64,000 bases of DNA. It comes from Isoetes taiwanensis (Eukaryota > Streptophyta > Lycopodiopsida > Isoetales > Isoetaceae). Of this stretch, positions 19,329-29,858 are shown piece after piece (positions within the stretch are counted from its first letter, which is position 1; each line of letters begins with the position of its first letter). The notes under the pieces were generated by a model. That model saw nothing but the letters and a program-made list of their open reading frames with translations, made no database searches and was not told the DNA's origin. The position numbers and the translations under genes are program-made. Where the stretch lies: contig JAJEKV010000398.1 of assembly GCA_021234155.1 (NCBI GenBank), forward strand, positions 173,138-237,137. The letters run 5' to 3'.

Positions 19329-22300
19329 TGGGGCCATCAGGGTGTTAGTGTGGAACATGTGACAGTTATCACAAGAAAAAGTGTTAACAATGGGAGATGT
19401 TCTCAATTCTGTGGATGTACTATTTTTTCTAGAAACATGGGAACACGAGGAGGCAGGCTTACCAGAAATTCCAGGCTTTACTATTGTCAAATCTGTTTGG
19501 TATGAGAAGGGGTGGAGAAGGCGTGGTTATGGTGGCATTGCTTGTTATATTAGAACTGAACTTAAACAATCAGTGGTTGTGCTCGATCATAAATGTACTA
19601 TGCAATGTATTTGGATTGCTCTACCGGGCGTGCTTAGACCCATTTACATAGCAGGTTGCTATTTCCCACCCCATAAGAAAGAGACATATACACAATACAA
19701 GTTGGACATGGACGATCCTTTTCAGCAAGTTGAGAACGCTGCCATGGAGCTAATGCATACAGGGGATATTATCTTAGTTGGTGATTTCAATGCACGTACA
19801 GGAAATAAACAAGCCCCAATCCTTAAACCAGATAGAGACCCTTTGTGAGTGGATGAGTTGGATGATGCCGATTTAGCAAATGCTGGCTGGCTTCGAACAT
19901 CTGAGGACATTAATAAAATAGGTATAGGGCAGCATCTGTTGAATCTGTGTAGTGCTTTGAATTTATTAATATATAATGGGATGAAGGACTACCCTGGAAC
20001 AGGCAAATATACTTGCAAAGGCAAGAGTGTTGTTGATTATGTGCTTGCAGATGCATGCTTGAAAGAGTTTGTGCACTCCTTTCAGGTAGGTGATCTCCGT
20101 AGTGAATCGGATCATGCTCCTATCTTGTTGCAAATTCTTATAAAAAAGGTAACACATTTACATGGGATGAAGTCATCACAGGTGCCACGGAAGATCTATA
20201 TGTCTCATCGTAAAAGTGCTATTTATGAAAGGTTATGTGAGGAGAAATGTGAACAGGTAAGCTGGCCCACAGATGTATGTGACATGAATGCTATGATGGT
20301 GAATTTCATTTCTGACGTAGTAAAAGAGTGCTTTATCTCTACTAGGCGGTCCAAAAATCTTCCGTGTAACGGCTGGTTTGACCAGGAATGCAAGGAGAGT
20401 AGGAAGCGATATTTACATATGCATGGTCCGGAAAGAGTAAAACTGATGAAAGCATTTAAGAGCTTGGTAAAGACCAAAAAACGTGCTTTTCTTAGGCGAA
20501 AGCAAGAGGAATGGGTTACAGAGATGTTAAAAGAACCAAAGCGGTTCTGGCAAAAACTCAAACATACGCCTATGCAAGAAACACATCTTGATCCAGGAGT
20601 ATTGCTTGAACACTTACGTAAACTTTACTATGTAGAAGGGGTCGAAACTGAATTGCATTGTAGTGCAAGTAAGCTAACTTTTCAAGCTAGTGACATTCAG
20701 GAAGGCCTTAAAAAGCTAGCAAATGGCAAGGCGGTAGATCCAAATGGCATGGCAGCTGAGATGTTGAAGTGGGCTGGGCCCAAAGTGGTTGAAGTGCTGG
20801 TAAATTTATTGAATGCTGCTATTCAACAGGGCTTCCCGGCAGATTGGTATAAAAACAGAGTGATTCCACTCCATAAGGCAGGTGATGTTCAGAATCCAGG
20901 AAACTATAGGATGATAATGGTCAGCAATTTGTTTATTAAACTTTTTGCAACAATTGTGGAATCAAAAATATCGAAATGGGCTGAAAATAATGGGGTACGT
21001 GCACATGGGCAAGCGGGGTTTAGACCAAGGAAAAGTACCACTGATCACCTGGTCACGTTCAGGGCCATGTTAGACTCTGTAAAAGGTAAGCGTAAACCTC
21101 TTTTTGCAGCTTTTGTTGATTGCACAAAGGCATTTGATAAAGTACCAAGGGCTAGCCTATGGGAGAGGTTGGAAAAGTTAAATATTCCTATGGAATATAG
21201 GCATGCAGTCAAGCTGTTATATGATAAAGTCATCATGCACCTTTCCGTATGAGAAGAGTCGGGAACATATTGAAAATAACATTGGTGTAAAGCAAGGATG
21301 TCCCCTCTCGCCTACATTATTTGGCTTGTTTATAGATGAGTTGGAAGGCTGGATCTGAGATCATGGGGGAGGCGGAACGCCTATTGCAGGTTACATTGTT
21401 TTACTCTTATTGTATGCAGATGACATTGTGTTGCTGTCACGAAGCCAAGAGGGTTTGCAACATCATTTAGATGTTCTTGCTAAATTTTGTGATGCTAAGG
21501 GGTTGGAGGTAAATTTAAACAAGACCAAGATAGTTCTCTTTGGTACCAAGTTGGATCACCGCTATAGTTTTTCATATAAGGGGCAGCCAGTGGAGATCAC
21601 TAGTTCTTATAAGTATCTTGGCATTACAGTTGACAAGAATTTCAGATGGTTGCAAACAATAGATCGGCGTGTGACAGGGGGGTTAAAAGCATTATTTGCA
21701 CTTCATAGAAAGTGTAGACAGTTGAATATTTGGAAATTCAGCTTGAAGAGAACTTTGTATAAGACTCTTGTACAAACAGTGGTGCTTTATGGCAGTGAGG
21801 TTTGGGGACCCGGTTTGTCACTAGACTTATGGAATAAGTTGGAAAGGGTGCAAAAAAAAGTTTTTACACATGGAATTAGGGGTCAAGATGCAAACTCCCT
21901 ACGAAATTATGCTAGCAGAATGTGACATGATGCCCCTGGAATGTGAAGCTCTATATCACTTTCTGAATTATCTCTGTAAATTGAACACAATGGATGATGA
22001 GGCTCTTCCACGTTTGGCTCAAAAGGAAACATTTGAAAAAGGATGGTATGCTGATGGGTTGGTGTGGATGCGAAAGTGGGGTTTAGATATCTTGGATTTA
22101 AATGCTAACAAGAAGCGTCTCAGGGATTGGGTGAAGGAGGGTCTATTGGCTAAGTTTTGGACTAGGCCAGGGATAAAAGCTGAACTATACAGAAATACTT
22201 TTAATCCTGGATTGCAGCACACCAGGTACTTGGAAGAAAGTATTTCGATGAAAAAGCGGCATTGCATCAGTCGCTTCCGTATGCACTCACATCGTTTGAA

Positions 22301-22640
22301 TGTGGAGGTAGGGAGATGGTATAATACCACTCGGCAGTCACGTGTGTGCAGAATGTGTGGCATAGATGAGATTGAAGATGAGACTCATGTAGCCTTACAC
22401 TGCCCAGCGTACCATGCATTGCGTCGTAGGTTCAATGTGGTTGCTTCAGATATGCTTCACTTCTGTGCCTTGCCTGCAGGAAACGTCGGTAGTTATCTTA
22501 TTGAATGCTTGCAGTTGAGGGAGACAAGGATTAAAGAATTACGCAGAATTATATGTACTGATTCAGATTTTGATTCAGATTTGGAGAGAGACGAGGGTGA
22601 GATAGAAGACCTCCCTAAGAGGTCTCTAATTGATAGTTGA
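19329..22640 (+). pseudogene. LINE ORF2: endonuclease-reverse transcriptase
   Basis: The endonuclease starts near 19335 (IRVLVWNM). It has LETWEHE (catalytic Glu), GDFNARTG and SDHAPI motifs typical of L1-type AP endonucleases, which nick target DNA. Reverse transcriptase follows: NGKAVDPNGMAAEMLK, NYRMI, GQAGFRPRKSTTDHL, VDCTKAFD, QGCPLSPTLFGLF and the catalytic YADD at about 21414. A C-terminal CRMC...H....C knuckle ends the protein (about 22350-22403). Lesions: TGA at 19359, TGA at 19846, a frameshift near 21240, TGA near 21357 and a frameshift near 21890. Several TGAs could be deaminated CGA codons. The C-terminal ~250 residues are still open. It is inactive but not ancient. Confidence 0.92.
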
Positions 22641-22771
22641 TAATTGATGATTGTACTTGCTAAGTCTTATGGACCTGATGGTCCGACAGACAAAATATAA
22701 AACTTCACTTCACCTCTCTCTCTGATGAATGCCTTGTATGTAAATTATAAGTCATTGATTGTACATCTACT

Positions 22772-23116
22772 GTGGTGTCTACTGCAGGGACAAACATGCC
22801 ACGCTATCCCACTAATGGGTGGGAGCTTGTTACGCTTCTTCGAGATAAAGCCGCCCACGACTTACGACGACCATGCGACGGAGTTGGTCCTATTGGGATA
22901 ACACATACGAGGAGGCACTCTTCGATGTGGATAATCACCTTTGGGAACTATATCGAGCAATGAACAATTTATTCAATCTCCGCCCGACCATGGAGTACTA
23001 GGATATCATCCTCCGAGCTTCGCAGAAGTATAACCTATTGTGGTCAGTAAGGGATAGTACCCTTCATTCGATACTGAATCCACTCACGTCTCCAACTGAC
23101 TATGCTTATGTATAAC
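22772..23116 (+). pseudogene. Unidentified coding fragment downstream of the LINE
   Basis: Open stretches in successive frames look like one protein with small indels: MPRYPTNGWELVTLLRDKAA, then YEEALFDVDNHLWELYRAMN, and a final open run ending SPTDYAYV at 23114. It could be the continuation of the 17840-18402 fragment, interrupted by SINE and LINE insertion. No family is recognised. Confidence 0.35.
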
Positions 23117-23192
23117 GTCTTGTATAAATAAAATTCCACGTTTTATAACTTCCACTCTTACATAAAAGATTTTCTTTCCTAATCATGTTACT

Positions 23193-23480
23193 ATGACAAT
23201 GCTTGAATGTTGTGCTTATTTCTACCTTATCTATACTTTAGACAGTGCACGTCCCCCTCCATGGGCGACCCCCGTGCAACCTGGTCGTCTAACTCTAGAA
23301 CAAGAGCTCATACTTATGAAGCGTCAGCTTATTGAGCTCCAAGCTTATGTATTTCAGAACAATCCACCATCAATACCGCAGGAATATGGCCCTGAGATCC
23401 CTGCTTTAGCAAATCATCCACCACCACCACCTGCACCAGTACCTGCTCCAGCTATATCCACACGCTCAAAGCGTACATAG
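23193..23480 (+). pseudogene. Short gag-like or linker fragment of chromovirus 1
   Basis: Reads LTLEQELILMKRQLIELQAY, a short amphipathic helix, then a Pro-rich segment and STRSKRT before a stop. A Ser/Asp-rich tail follows past the stop. Position upstream of the integrase suggests gag, but no capsid motif or zinc knuckle is present. 23480-23900 shows no protease or reverse transcriptase, so those domains appear deleted. Confidence 0.35.
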
Positions 23481-23898
23481 AGCAGTTCATCTTCTGATGC
23501 CAGTTCTAAATCATCGAAGTCCTCTGAGTCAACAAGTTGTTGACCCTCAACCTGGCTTCAAAGGTCAACCACAATAAGCCAACTTGAGTATAAACCCAAA
23601 TTGGGGTTAGGACCTCCAGATCACTTAAGGTGATCAGTCTAGGGAAGATAAGTATATTGAAAGAACCAAAAACTCAAAGTTTTCATACCTTTCCCATTTC
23701 TAGAAAATGGAACCTTGACTCAAATTGATGTAGCAGCCGAAAATGAATTGAATCTTTGGGTCAGATGATTTAGACTGGCACAAAAAAGTTGTAGGAGGGT
23801 AAAGGTGAAGCCCCTGACCAAGTCAGATCATTATCCTGAGAGATATTCAAGCTTAAAGTGGAGTCAAGAATTGGTCAATGGCAGTCAAACTGTAAAAT

Positions 23899-24655
23899 AG
23901 TGATCGCTTTGTTGTTCATGAAGGAGGTCTTCGCCTTCATGGGATGCCCCGTATCATTATATCGGACTATGATCCTATGTTTGTTAGTGCATTTTGGAAG
24001 GATTTATTTTGGAAGCCTACCTGAAGGGTGATAATGAAATGAGCACGCACCATGTCATTCAGGTGCGTGGGATTTGACCTTCCAAAGGATTTAACTTAAA
24101 ATCCTTTCAACATAACATTCAGCGAACCATTCAAACTAAGCTTGCCATGAGCACAGCTTACCACCCGCAGACGGATGGCCAAACAGAGCGTATCAATCGC
24201 ATAATCGAAGATATGCTACCTAATTATGTCTGGAACAAGCAGTCCCAATGGGCAGATTATATCCATTTGGTGGAGCTTGCGTATAACAGTACTAAACAGG
24301 AGTCTTCAAGAATCTCTCCTTACTCCATCAACTATGGCTATCAATGCCTTACTCCATACACGTGGCATAATCCGATTTTCAAGGTGGAAGTGTCTCAACA
24401 ATTGCTTACAGATATGCAGGTCCTAGTCGAGGAAGTTCGAGGATATTTCTTAGCTGCCAGAGCCCGGCAAGAGAGCCTTGTCGACCGGCATCGGAAACCA
24501 TGGGAATTTCAAGTTGGTAAGTCTGTATGGCTAAAGATCAAGGTCAAGCAGGCCAAACTTAAAATTGGCAATTGCAAAGCTTGCACCTAGATGGGGGGAC
24601 CCTTTGAGATAACCGAGAGGATAGGTTCTCAAGCCTACAAGTTGAATCTACCCGC
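23899..24655 (+). pseudogene. Chromovirus 1 integrase (core and start of C-terminal domain)
   Basis: The frame from about 23903 reads HGMPRIIISDYDPMFVSAFW, giving the second catalytic Asp. STAYHPQTDGQTERINRIIE follows, giving the catalytic Glu, then NYGYQCLTPYTW and a GPFEITERIGSQAYKL segment typical of gypsy integrase C-termini. About 110 bp of unrelated, hairpin-forming DNA (about 24011-24120) interrupts the core between the two motifs. There is a stop at 24588. The open frame ends exactly at 24655, where the Tat-like element inserted. The next residues are found at 36437. The N-terminal zinc domain was not found. Confidence 0.9.
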
Positions 24656-25251
24656 TGTTTGGGGTCTGGGTTCGGGAACTCCTGCAAGACAGCCCTCTGT
24701 GAGGACCCGTGGGTCTAACAGGAGAATCCGGGGGCTATGTCACGCGGGATTTGCAAGAAAAGAACAAGAAAAAGAGAACAGAACAGAAAGAGAACAATGT
24801 AATCACAATAATGAGAAAAGCTTCCTTGATATCAATGGAAATACATGAGCTCTCGTAATCGAGAGAAAATGTATGAGACAAGACTCAAAACTCATCTAAA
24901 ACTCATGTGCTAGCTCTACTCATATATATAGTACAATGGCATTTTGGCCCAATATAGACACTCGACTGATTTCGTGCCGACTCTCGAAGGAGGCCTAATT
25001 TGTAGGAATGCCGGGCGGTGCCTCTTGAAGTGCTCGAATCACGCCGACGCCGACCTTGGCGGTGGGCGCCGTCATTACTTATCGAAGCGCCGCCTCTTGT
25101 TGACGCCAGCGTGGTCTTTGTCTAGCGTGGGTTCCTTTGGTCTTCTGGTGAGCCTTTGACGACCAATTCGTGCACCGATTGTGGACTCTTGGACTTGACT
25201 TGGTCCGTCGTATGCATGAATAGTCCTGTACCAGGAGGCACAGGACTAACA
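24656..25251 (-). repeat. 3' LTR of the Tat-like element
   Basis: Plus strand begins TGTTTGGGGTCTGGG and ends GGACTAACA. It matches 35868-36431 with small indels and substitutions. Differences from the other LTR show that the element is not brand new. Confidence 0.92.
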
Positions 25252-27298
25252 CTCCCCCCCACCAAACGACACTCAGTCTGAAGAAAAGGAGGAAGTGCTT
25301 CCGAGGGCGGAAAACCAGCAGTCTGAAAATGATCCTCACGGGAATGAGGACGGGCGCCATTATGGTAATGGGCAATGAGGTCCTGCCGTGTTTGAAGTGC
25401 ATCAGGAGTGTTTAGCCCAAGGGCAGGATTTGCATCAATGAGGAAGTGAGAGCGCACCATGTCTTCCAGGGCAGCATGGGCTTCCGAAGGAACGAACTGG
25501 CACTCCATGAGAAGGCAGGTCTGGAGGCCGAAGGCACTGACGCTGGCATTCGGGTTGCAATAAAAAATGGGACGCTGCCGATTTAAGGAGCTGACCAGTA
25601 TACATTTGAGAGCAGCACAGAAGCCAGCTTGACGGTGAACTGAGGGGTCTGGCGAGGTGGCGGCATTCTGCAAGAAGGTGTCAATACCATGAAGAGCATC
25701 AGCAGGCCGTTGCCAACCACGCTCATTAGCAATATAGATCCAATTCTCAGTAGTGTCCAAAGTGGCATTAGCTTCCCAATCGGAGCGTCTGACAAATCGG
25801 GGATCCCACCGGAGATCCGTTGAGATCTGAGGCGGAGTCGACCCAGCGTGGCCATCCATGACCTTCGTCCAGAAGGGAAGACGCCAGTCAGAAGAGAGGA
25901 ACCGTGGGCGTGGAGGGACTCCCAAGAAAGCATATGGAGAGGGAAGCATGCCCGTGTGCGTGGGTTGCAGGGCCATGTCCCTGAATGCTTGAACAAGATT
26001 CTGATCAAGAGCACGACACCAATGGTCCCACTCTGAAGTAGAGAGTAATTGATAGACAGGAGGATTTACCCAACCCGTTGGGATGGTCTTGCTTTCCAGA
26101 AGGCCACATAATTTATTGTAGCCTCCCAAGTGCTGCATATAAATTTGGGCGAACTCAAGATCGTCATGATGCGCCAAATTTTTGTTTATCTGTTCCAATG
26201 TTTCAGCCTGCCACAGAGGTAAGTGCTGAGCAAGTTCAGGCATGTACTCCTGTTCAAAAGTATGAGATTGAGCAGGATCTTTGAAATATGGGTTGGTTGG
26301 TGATAACAACCAAGCAGCATTGGAGTTGCCTCGAAAAACACAATGTGCCTCATCGCGGAATTTATCATGGAGATCCGCCAGGTAGAAGTCATGAAAAACA
26401 TAAGCCATTGGCTGAACAACATGGAAAATGATCAAGTCGGGGTCTTCAGAATTTAGCTGATCAAAGACTAAGAGTGCACAAAATAAACCCTTGTCTTCTA
26501 CAGAAAGATCCGGCCAGATCCGAAGGAAATCCGCACTTTTGAGTGGCTGTTGATGAACATTGACATTGGCCGCGTACCACTTCAAAAGGAAAAGGTGCCG
26601 TCGGGCCACCACATAGTCAAGATAGCTGGAAGGGGTAGAGAAATCCACAGGGATGTTGGTAGCAATGTCGATATATCCCTCCTGTTTGTTTTGAGCTTCT
26701 TCAGCAGATTGAACTGCTTGCTGGAGCTGATGTTCCAGGTCACGGATCCGGTTCTCCTTTTCTAACAGAAGACGTGACTGATCACGGACCCGTTTAGTAG
26801 GAAGCGTGGCATGTGAAGAGGATTGCCCGGGAGTGTTGAGGCGTAGCGTGGCAATCTCGGCGTCATCTACAATTTTCTGTTTCTGAGCCTCCTGAAGCTG
26901 ATCCTGGAGAGACGTCAATTGACTGGTCAGCGTGGAAAGCTGAGCTTCTAAGGAGGTGAGGCGAGCATCACGCTCGGTCAGATCATGAACTTGAGTGCGG
27001 TAAGTCTGAGAAAGCTCTGCATATAAGGTGTCGAGCTTAGCAATGTCTCTCTCCTTGTCACCCAGGAGGGTGTCTTTTGTTTTGTTCTGCTCCAACAATT
27101 CCTGAACGGTGGTTTGTAACTGAGCCTGCTGATCAGCAAGCAGGCTGTGCTGATCGTGGGCAGTCTTGAGATCCTCACGGGCCCGTAAAAAAGCCTCGTG
27201 CTTTTCTTGAAGCTGTGTCTCCAGTGTGTGAACATGCGTGGTAGCGGCTTGAAGGTCTCGGTGAACCGCATCTGAGGCCTCCAGGGACGCCTGAACAC
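25122..27298 (-). pseudogene. Extra ORF of the Tat-like element, C-terminal part
   Basis: About 725 residues are open on the minus strand from 27298. The first ~170 form a long coiled coil with heptads (LETQLQEKHEAFLRARED, LTSLEAQLSTLTSQL). An unfamiliar globular region follows, with SSYLDYVVARRHLFLLKWY, FHDFYLADLHDKF and WIYIANERGWQRPADALHG. The frame runs past the PPT into the LTR, so its last ~40 residues are LTR-encoded; the natural end is probably near 25250. The N-terminal part is at 28113-29168, separated by a TIR insertion. No transmembrane segment is evident, so it does not look like an envelope. Structural or nucleic-acid-associated roles are possible, but function is unknown. Confidence 0.7.
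25252..25265 (-). other. Polypurine tract of the Tat-like element
   Basis: The minus strand reads GGTGGGGGGGAG immediately before the 3' LTR, the plus-strand priming site. Confidence 0.85.
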
Positions 27299-28102
27299 TA
27301 GGGTAAATTTTAACGGCCCTAAATATTTTTCTATTCAAATTAAGATTGGCTAAACCTATGAAAAACAAAAGTTCTTGAGTTTTTTCTTGGCGAAATTTGA
27401 TAAAATAAAGCCCTTTACTTATCTTCCCACTTGGCTAAAATGTAAAATTTATATGACATGAAATTATGATGTTGGCGAATTTTTCTTGGTCCCCAGCTAA
27501 AGTGCAACTATTTAACTTCAAACTTTGAGCACTGATTAGTCCATGAATGACATTGATTCAATATGCTTCTTTTACAAAATGATAACAAAGTTGTTCAAAA
27601 TTACAATTCATAAGGAGCAAACAATATTGTTTGAAGTAACATGCATGTTTAAGTTGGGGTCAAATGCATCCAAATGGTGAATCTGGTGATGAAGCACTTT
27701 AGGGTCAACAATTGCAAGAAGAGATCACTACTATTTAAAGCTTAAAATGCGCATTATATAATATTCTTCATAGCATTTAACCTAAACAACTTATAGATAT
27801 AAATTCAAAATATGATTGAGGTAGCTAATGACAATTTCTAAATGAAAGAGGTCCCTGAATAGAATTGGTATGGCTATTTGAATTGATCAGGGTTCTCCTA
27901 ATCAACTTTAGAGAAGGCGATTCAGTACATCATGCAGCAAACAATCCCGGCTAAACTCTAAGCGTTCAGAATTTGCCCCCTTTTGGAGTGGCTAAATTAT
28001 ACCTTTTCTAAAAATTTTGCCTTTATAAACTTTAGCCATGAAATTTGACAAAAGGTCTAAAAAATCGCCATTTGGCGAATTTTAGCCACTCTTTATTACC
28101 CT
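27299..28102. mobile_element. AT-rich TIR element with 10-bp TSD in the extra ORF
   Basis: GCCTGAACAC occurs at 27289-27298 and again at 28103-28112, directly flanking an ~804-bp AT-rich block. The block starts (T)AGGGTAAATTTT and its far end reads, on the opposite strand, AGGGTAATAAAG, giving short imperfect inverted termini. Subterminal GGCTAAA-type words recur in inverted orientation. TSD length suggests a Mutator-like non-autonomous element. No coding capacity. The flanking coding frames are in register once one target copy and the insertion are disregarded. Confidence 0.85.
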
Positions 28103-28112
28103 GCCTGAACAC

Positions 28113-29168
28113 CATGCATGAGAACGTCCTGTGCTTCTTGTAACTTGAGGGCAGCAGCTTGAAGATATTTATACAGGAGCTGGCGAGGATGTGGAGGTGG
28201 AGGGCCCTGTTGTGGCCGCGTTTGGGATGTCTGAGAGACATGACGAGAAGTGGAGGGCGTGGCTTCAGAGGAGGAAGAGGAAACAGTGACATGCGTGGTC
28301 TGGTTTTGAACATTACCAGGAGAAGTTGGGCGTGAGGGTGCAGCCTGTTGAGTTTGACGTTGGGAATACAGAGACTGCTGAGTGGAGGCATGAGAAGCGG
28401 AAGGGGTCGTGGGAACAGGAAGATAATGACAGATAAGAGCCTGTAGATGGCCACCCACTGAAATTTCATGTGCAGAGGAGGGGGCGGCCCGTATGCGGTT
28501 GACTTCTTGAAGGAGGCGGTAGAATAACATTTGGGGCCAATCAAGATGGAGATTGGAGCGGATAGCAGTGATCACCAAATTATAGAAAGGCTTGTTTATA
28601 TGGGTGTTCTTGATAGAATACCCAAGAAACTTGCGCCACAAAAACTTCACAAAAGTGTCATGTGACTTTGCAATATTGGTGAGGCGATGCTGATTTGCTT
28701 GATAAGAAGGAGCACCGAACTGAGTGACGTCCAAGATACAGAAGGTTTTTGCAAGGGAATACGGAATACCTCAGAAATCAAAGGCTGTGTGAGCAAAATG
28801 GTGGTGCCATCGACCACCGTAGCAAATCCTTCTGGGCTGTTGCCGAGATGAGCGATAAACTGCTTCAATTGCTCCGGATTTGGGACCGGGAGCTCTTTTT
28901 GCGAGAATTCGTAAAGCTTATGGCGTTCCGCTACTTCCCGACTTGGACCAAGAAGAGCCTCGCGAAAGGTGGGCGTCGAGAAAGACACAGACTCAAAAAG
29001 AGTCGCATCCCGTGGAGCAGAAGCTTGAAGTGTAGGAAATTTGGGTGCAGCCATGGCGAAGAGCGTCGGAACAGAAGGCGGAGAGCAGAGAACAAAGGCG
29101 CAGATAGACGAAAAGGTTTTAGGGCGCGCAAGTGTAGGCGAAGGGGCATGATGAGGGCGAACCAGCAA
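28113..29168 (-). pseudogene. Extra ORF of the Tat-like element, N-terminal part
   Basis: A likely start is the Met of MAAPKFPTLQ at about 29054. The frame carries FSQKELPVPNPEQLKQFIAH and PLISEVFRIP, then shifts by one near 28748 in an AAAAACC run. It continues with FVKFLWRKFLGYSIKNTHIN and KPFYNLVITAIRSNLHLDWP. A Ser/Thr/Pro/Gln-rich linker follows, then LKLQEAQDVLM at the insertion. The general layout (globular N-terminus, Pro-rich linker, coiled coil) recalls the accessory proteins of plant Tat/Athila elements, but I cannot name a domain with confidence. Confidence 0.6.
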
Positions 29169-29432
29169 CCGTTGATGATGCCAGGTGGCGACAGATGTAA
29201 GGGAGTCGTTTGAGATGTAAAATTTTGGCTAAGTTCCCAAGTAGTAAAGGGAAAAACATTGAACGGCGGAGATGAATCGTAAGAGAATGATCAAATGTGA
29301 CAGCTGTCGAAAGGACGCACATTAATGATATGCGGCGGGAAAGAAGATTCCCCTTATAGAAAGAGCCTTGCATTGCAACCACGTTAGCAAATGTGCTGAT
29401 TGGTCCATGTCGACAGAGGGGTCCTCAGTTGG

Positions 29433-29440
29433 CTATATAA
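29433..29440 (+). promoter_or_regulatory. TATA box in antisense orientation
   Basis: CTATATAA lies ~30 bp upstream of an ATG at 29471 on the strand opposite to the retrotransposon genes. Spacing is typical of a plant core promoter. Confidence 0.4.
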
Positions 29441-29470
29441 GACGAACAGCGGTGGAAGCTGAGACACCCG

Positions 29471-29735
29471 ATGGCGTCTAACGTCTGCTGCTGGTTTGCA
29501 CGACAAGTGCACTATGCCGTCTAACTGCCTGGAGTGGATTACATGCAAGATGAACTGCTTGGACCTCTGGCGGTGCCACAACCGTGGCATTGCCATGGAC
29601 GGGTGGTGTGCCGGGATGGCTGAGCATCCCGATCCTCATACCAACGGGATGGAGGTGATTCTGCACCTGCGCTGGGATCCTGAACATAACTGGTACCACA
29701 TCCTGCGTATCACCTCTGCTCCAAACCCGGAGTAG
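29471..29735 (+). pseudogene. Antisense small ORF between pol and the extra ORF
   Basis: An ATG at 29471 opens MASNVCCW, but this frame stops after 17 codons. A +1 frame from about 29496 stays open to a TAG at 29733 and is Cys/Trp/His-rich: MPSNCLEWITCKMNCLDLW, then HLRWDPEHNWYHILRI. The two may once have been one ~85-residue frame. A TATA box sits upstream and a TATAAT/AATATAAA-type AT-rich region downstream (29836-29850). Antisense genes between pol and 3' LTR are known in some Tat-lineage elements such as Grande and Retand. Resemblance here is positional only. Confidence 0.35.
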
Positions 29736-29858
29736 AGGGGTTTTCTCATAGGGCTCTTAGCCCGTTTTTGTAATTAGGGCTCTGCCCATAGCGGAAATAG
29801 ATGGGCTCTGCTCACATTTTGTAAAAATTTCACCTCTATAATATAAATATGCCACTGT

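Larger units (their letters stand above)
18806..22723 (+). mobile_element. L1-type LINE, 5'-truncated and decayed
   Basis: It contains an ORF1 with an L1-ORF1p-like C-terminal half and an ORF2 with AP endonuclease, reverse transcriptase and a C-terminal CCHC. It starts abruptly after a CT run, so the 5' end is probably truncated, and ends with CTTCACTTCACCTCTCTCTC near 22723. There are about four nonsense or frameshift lesions in ORF2. It is inserted in unidentified sequence of chromovirus 1, in the same orientation. Confidence 0.9.

Noticed and set aside
25122-27368. Envelope gene
   Set aside because: No signal peptide, no transmembrane segment and a long coiled coil instead; position alone is not enough.
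28749-29213. Plus-strand Arg-rich ORF opposite the accessory gene
   Set aside because: It is the complement of a frame with clear coding properties and has no promoter or domain.
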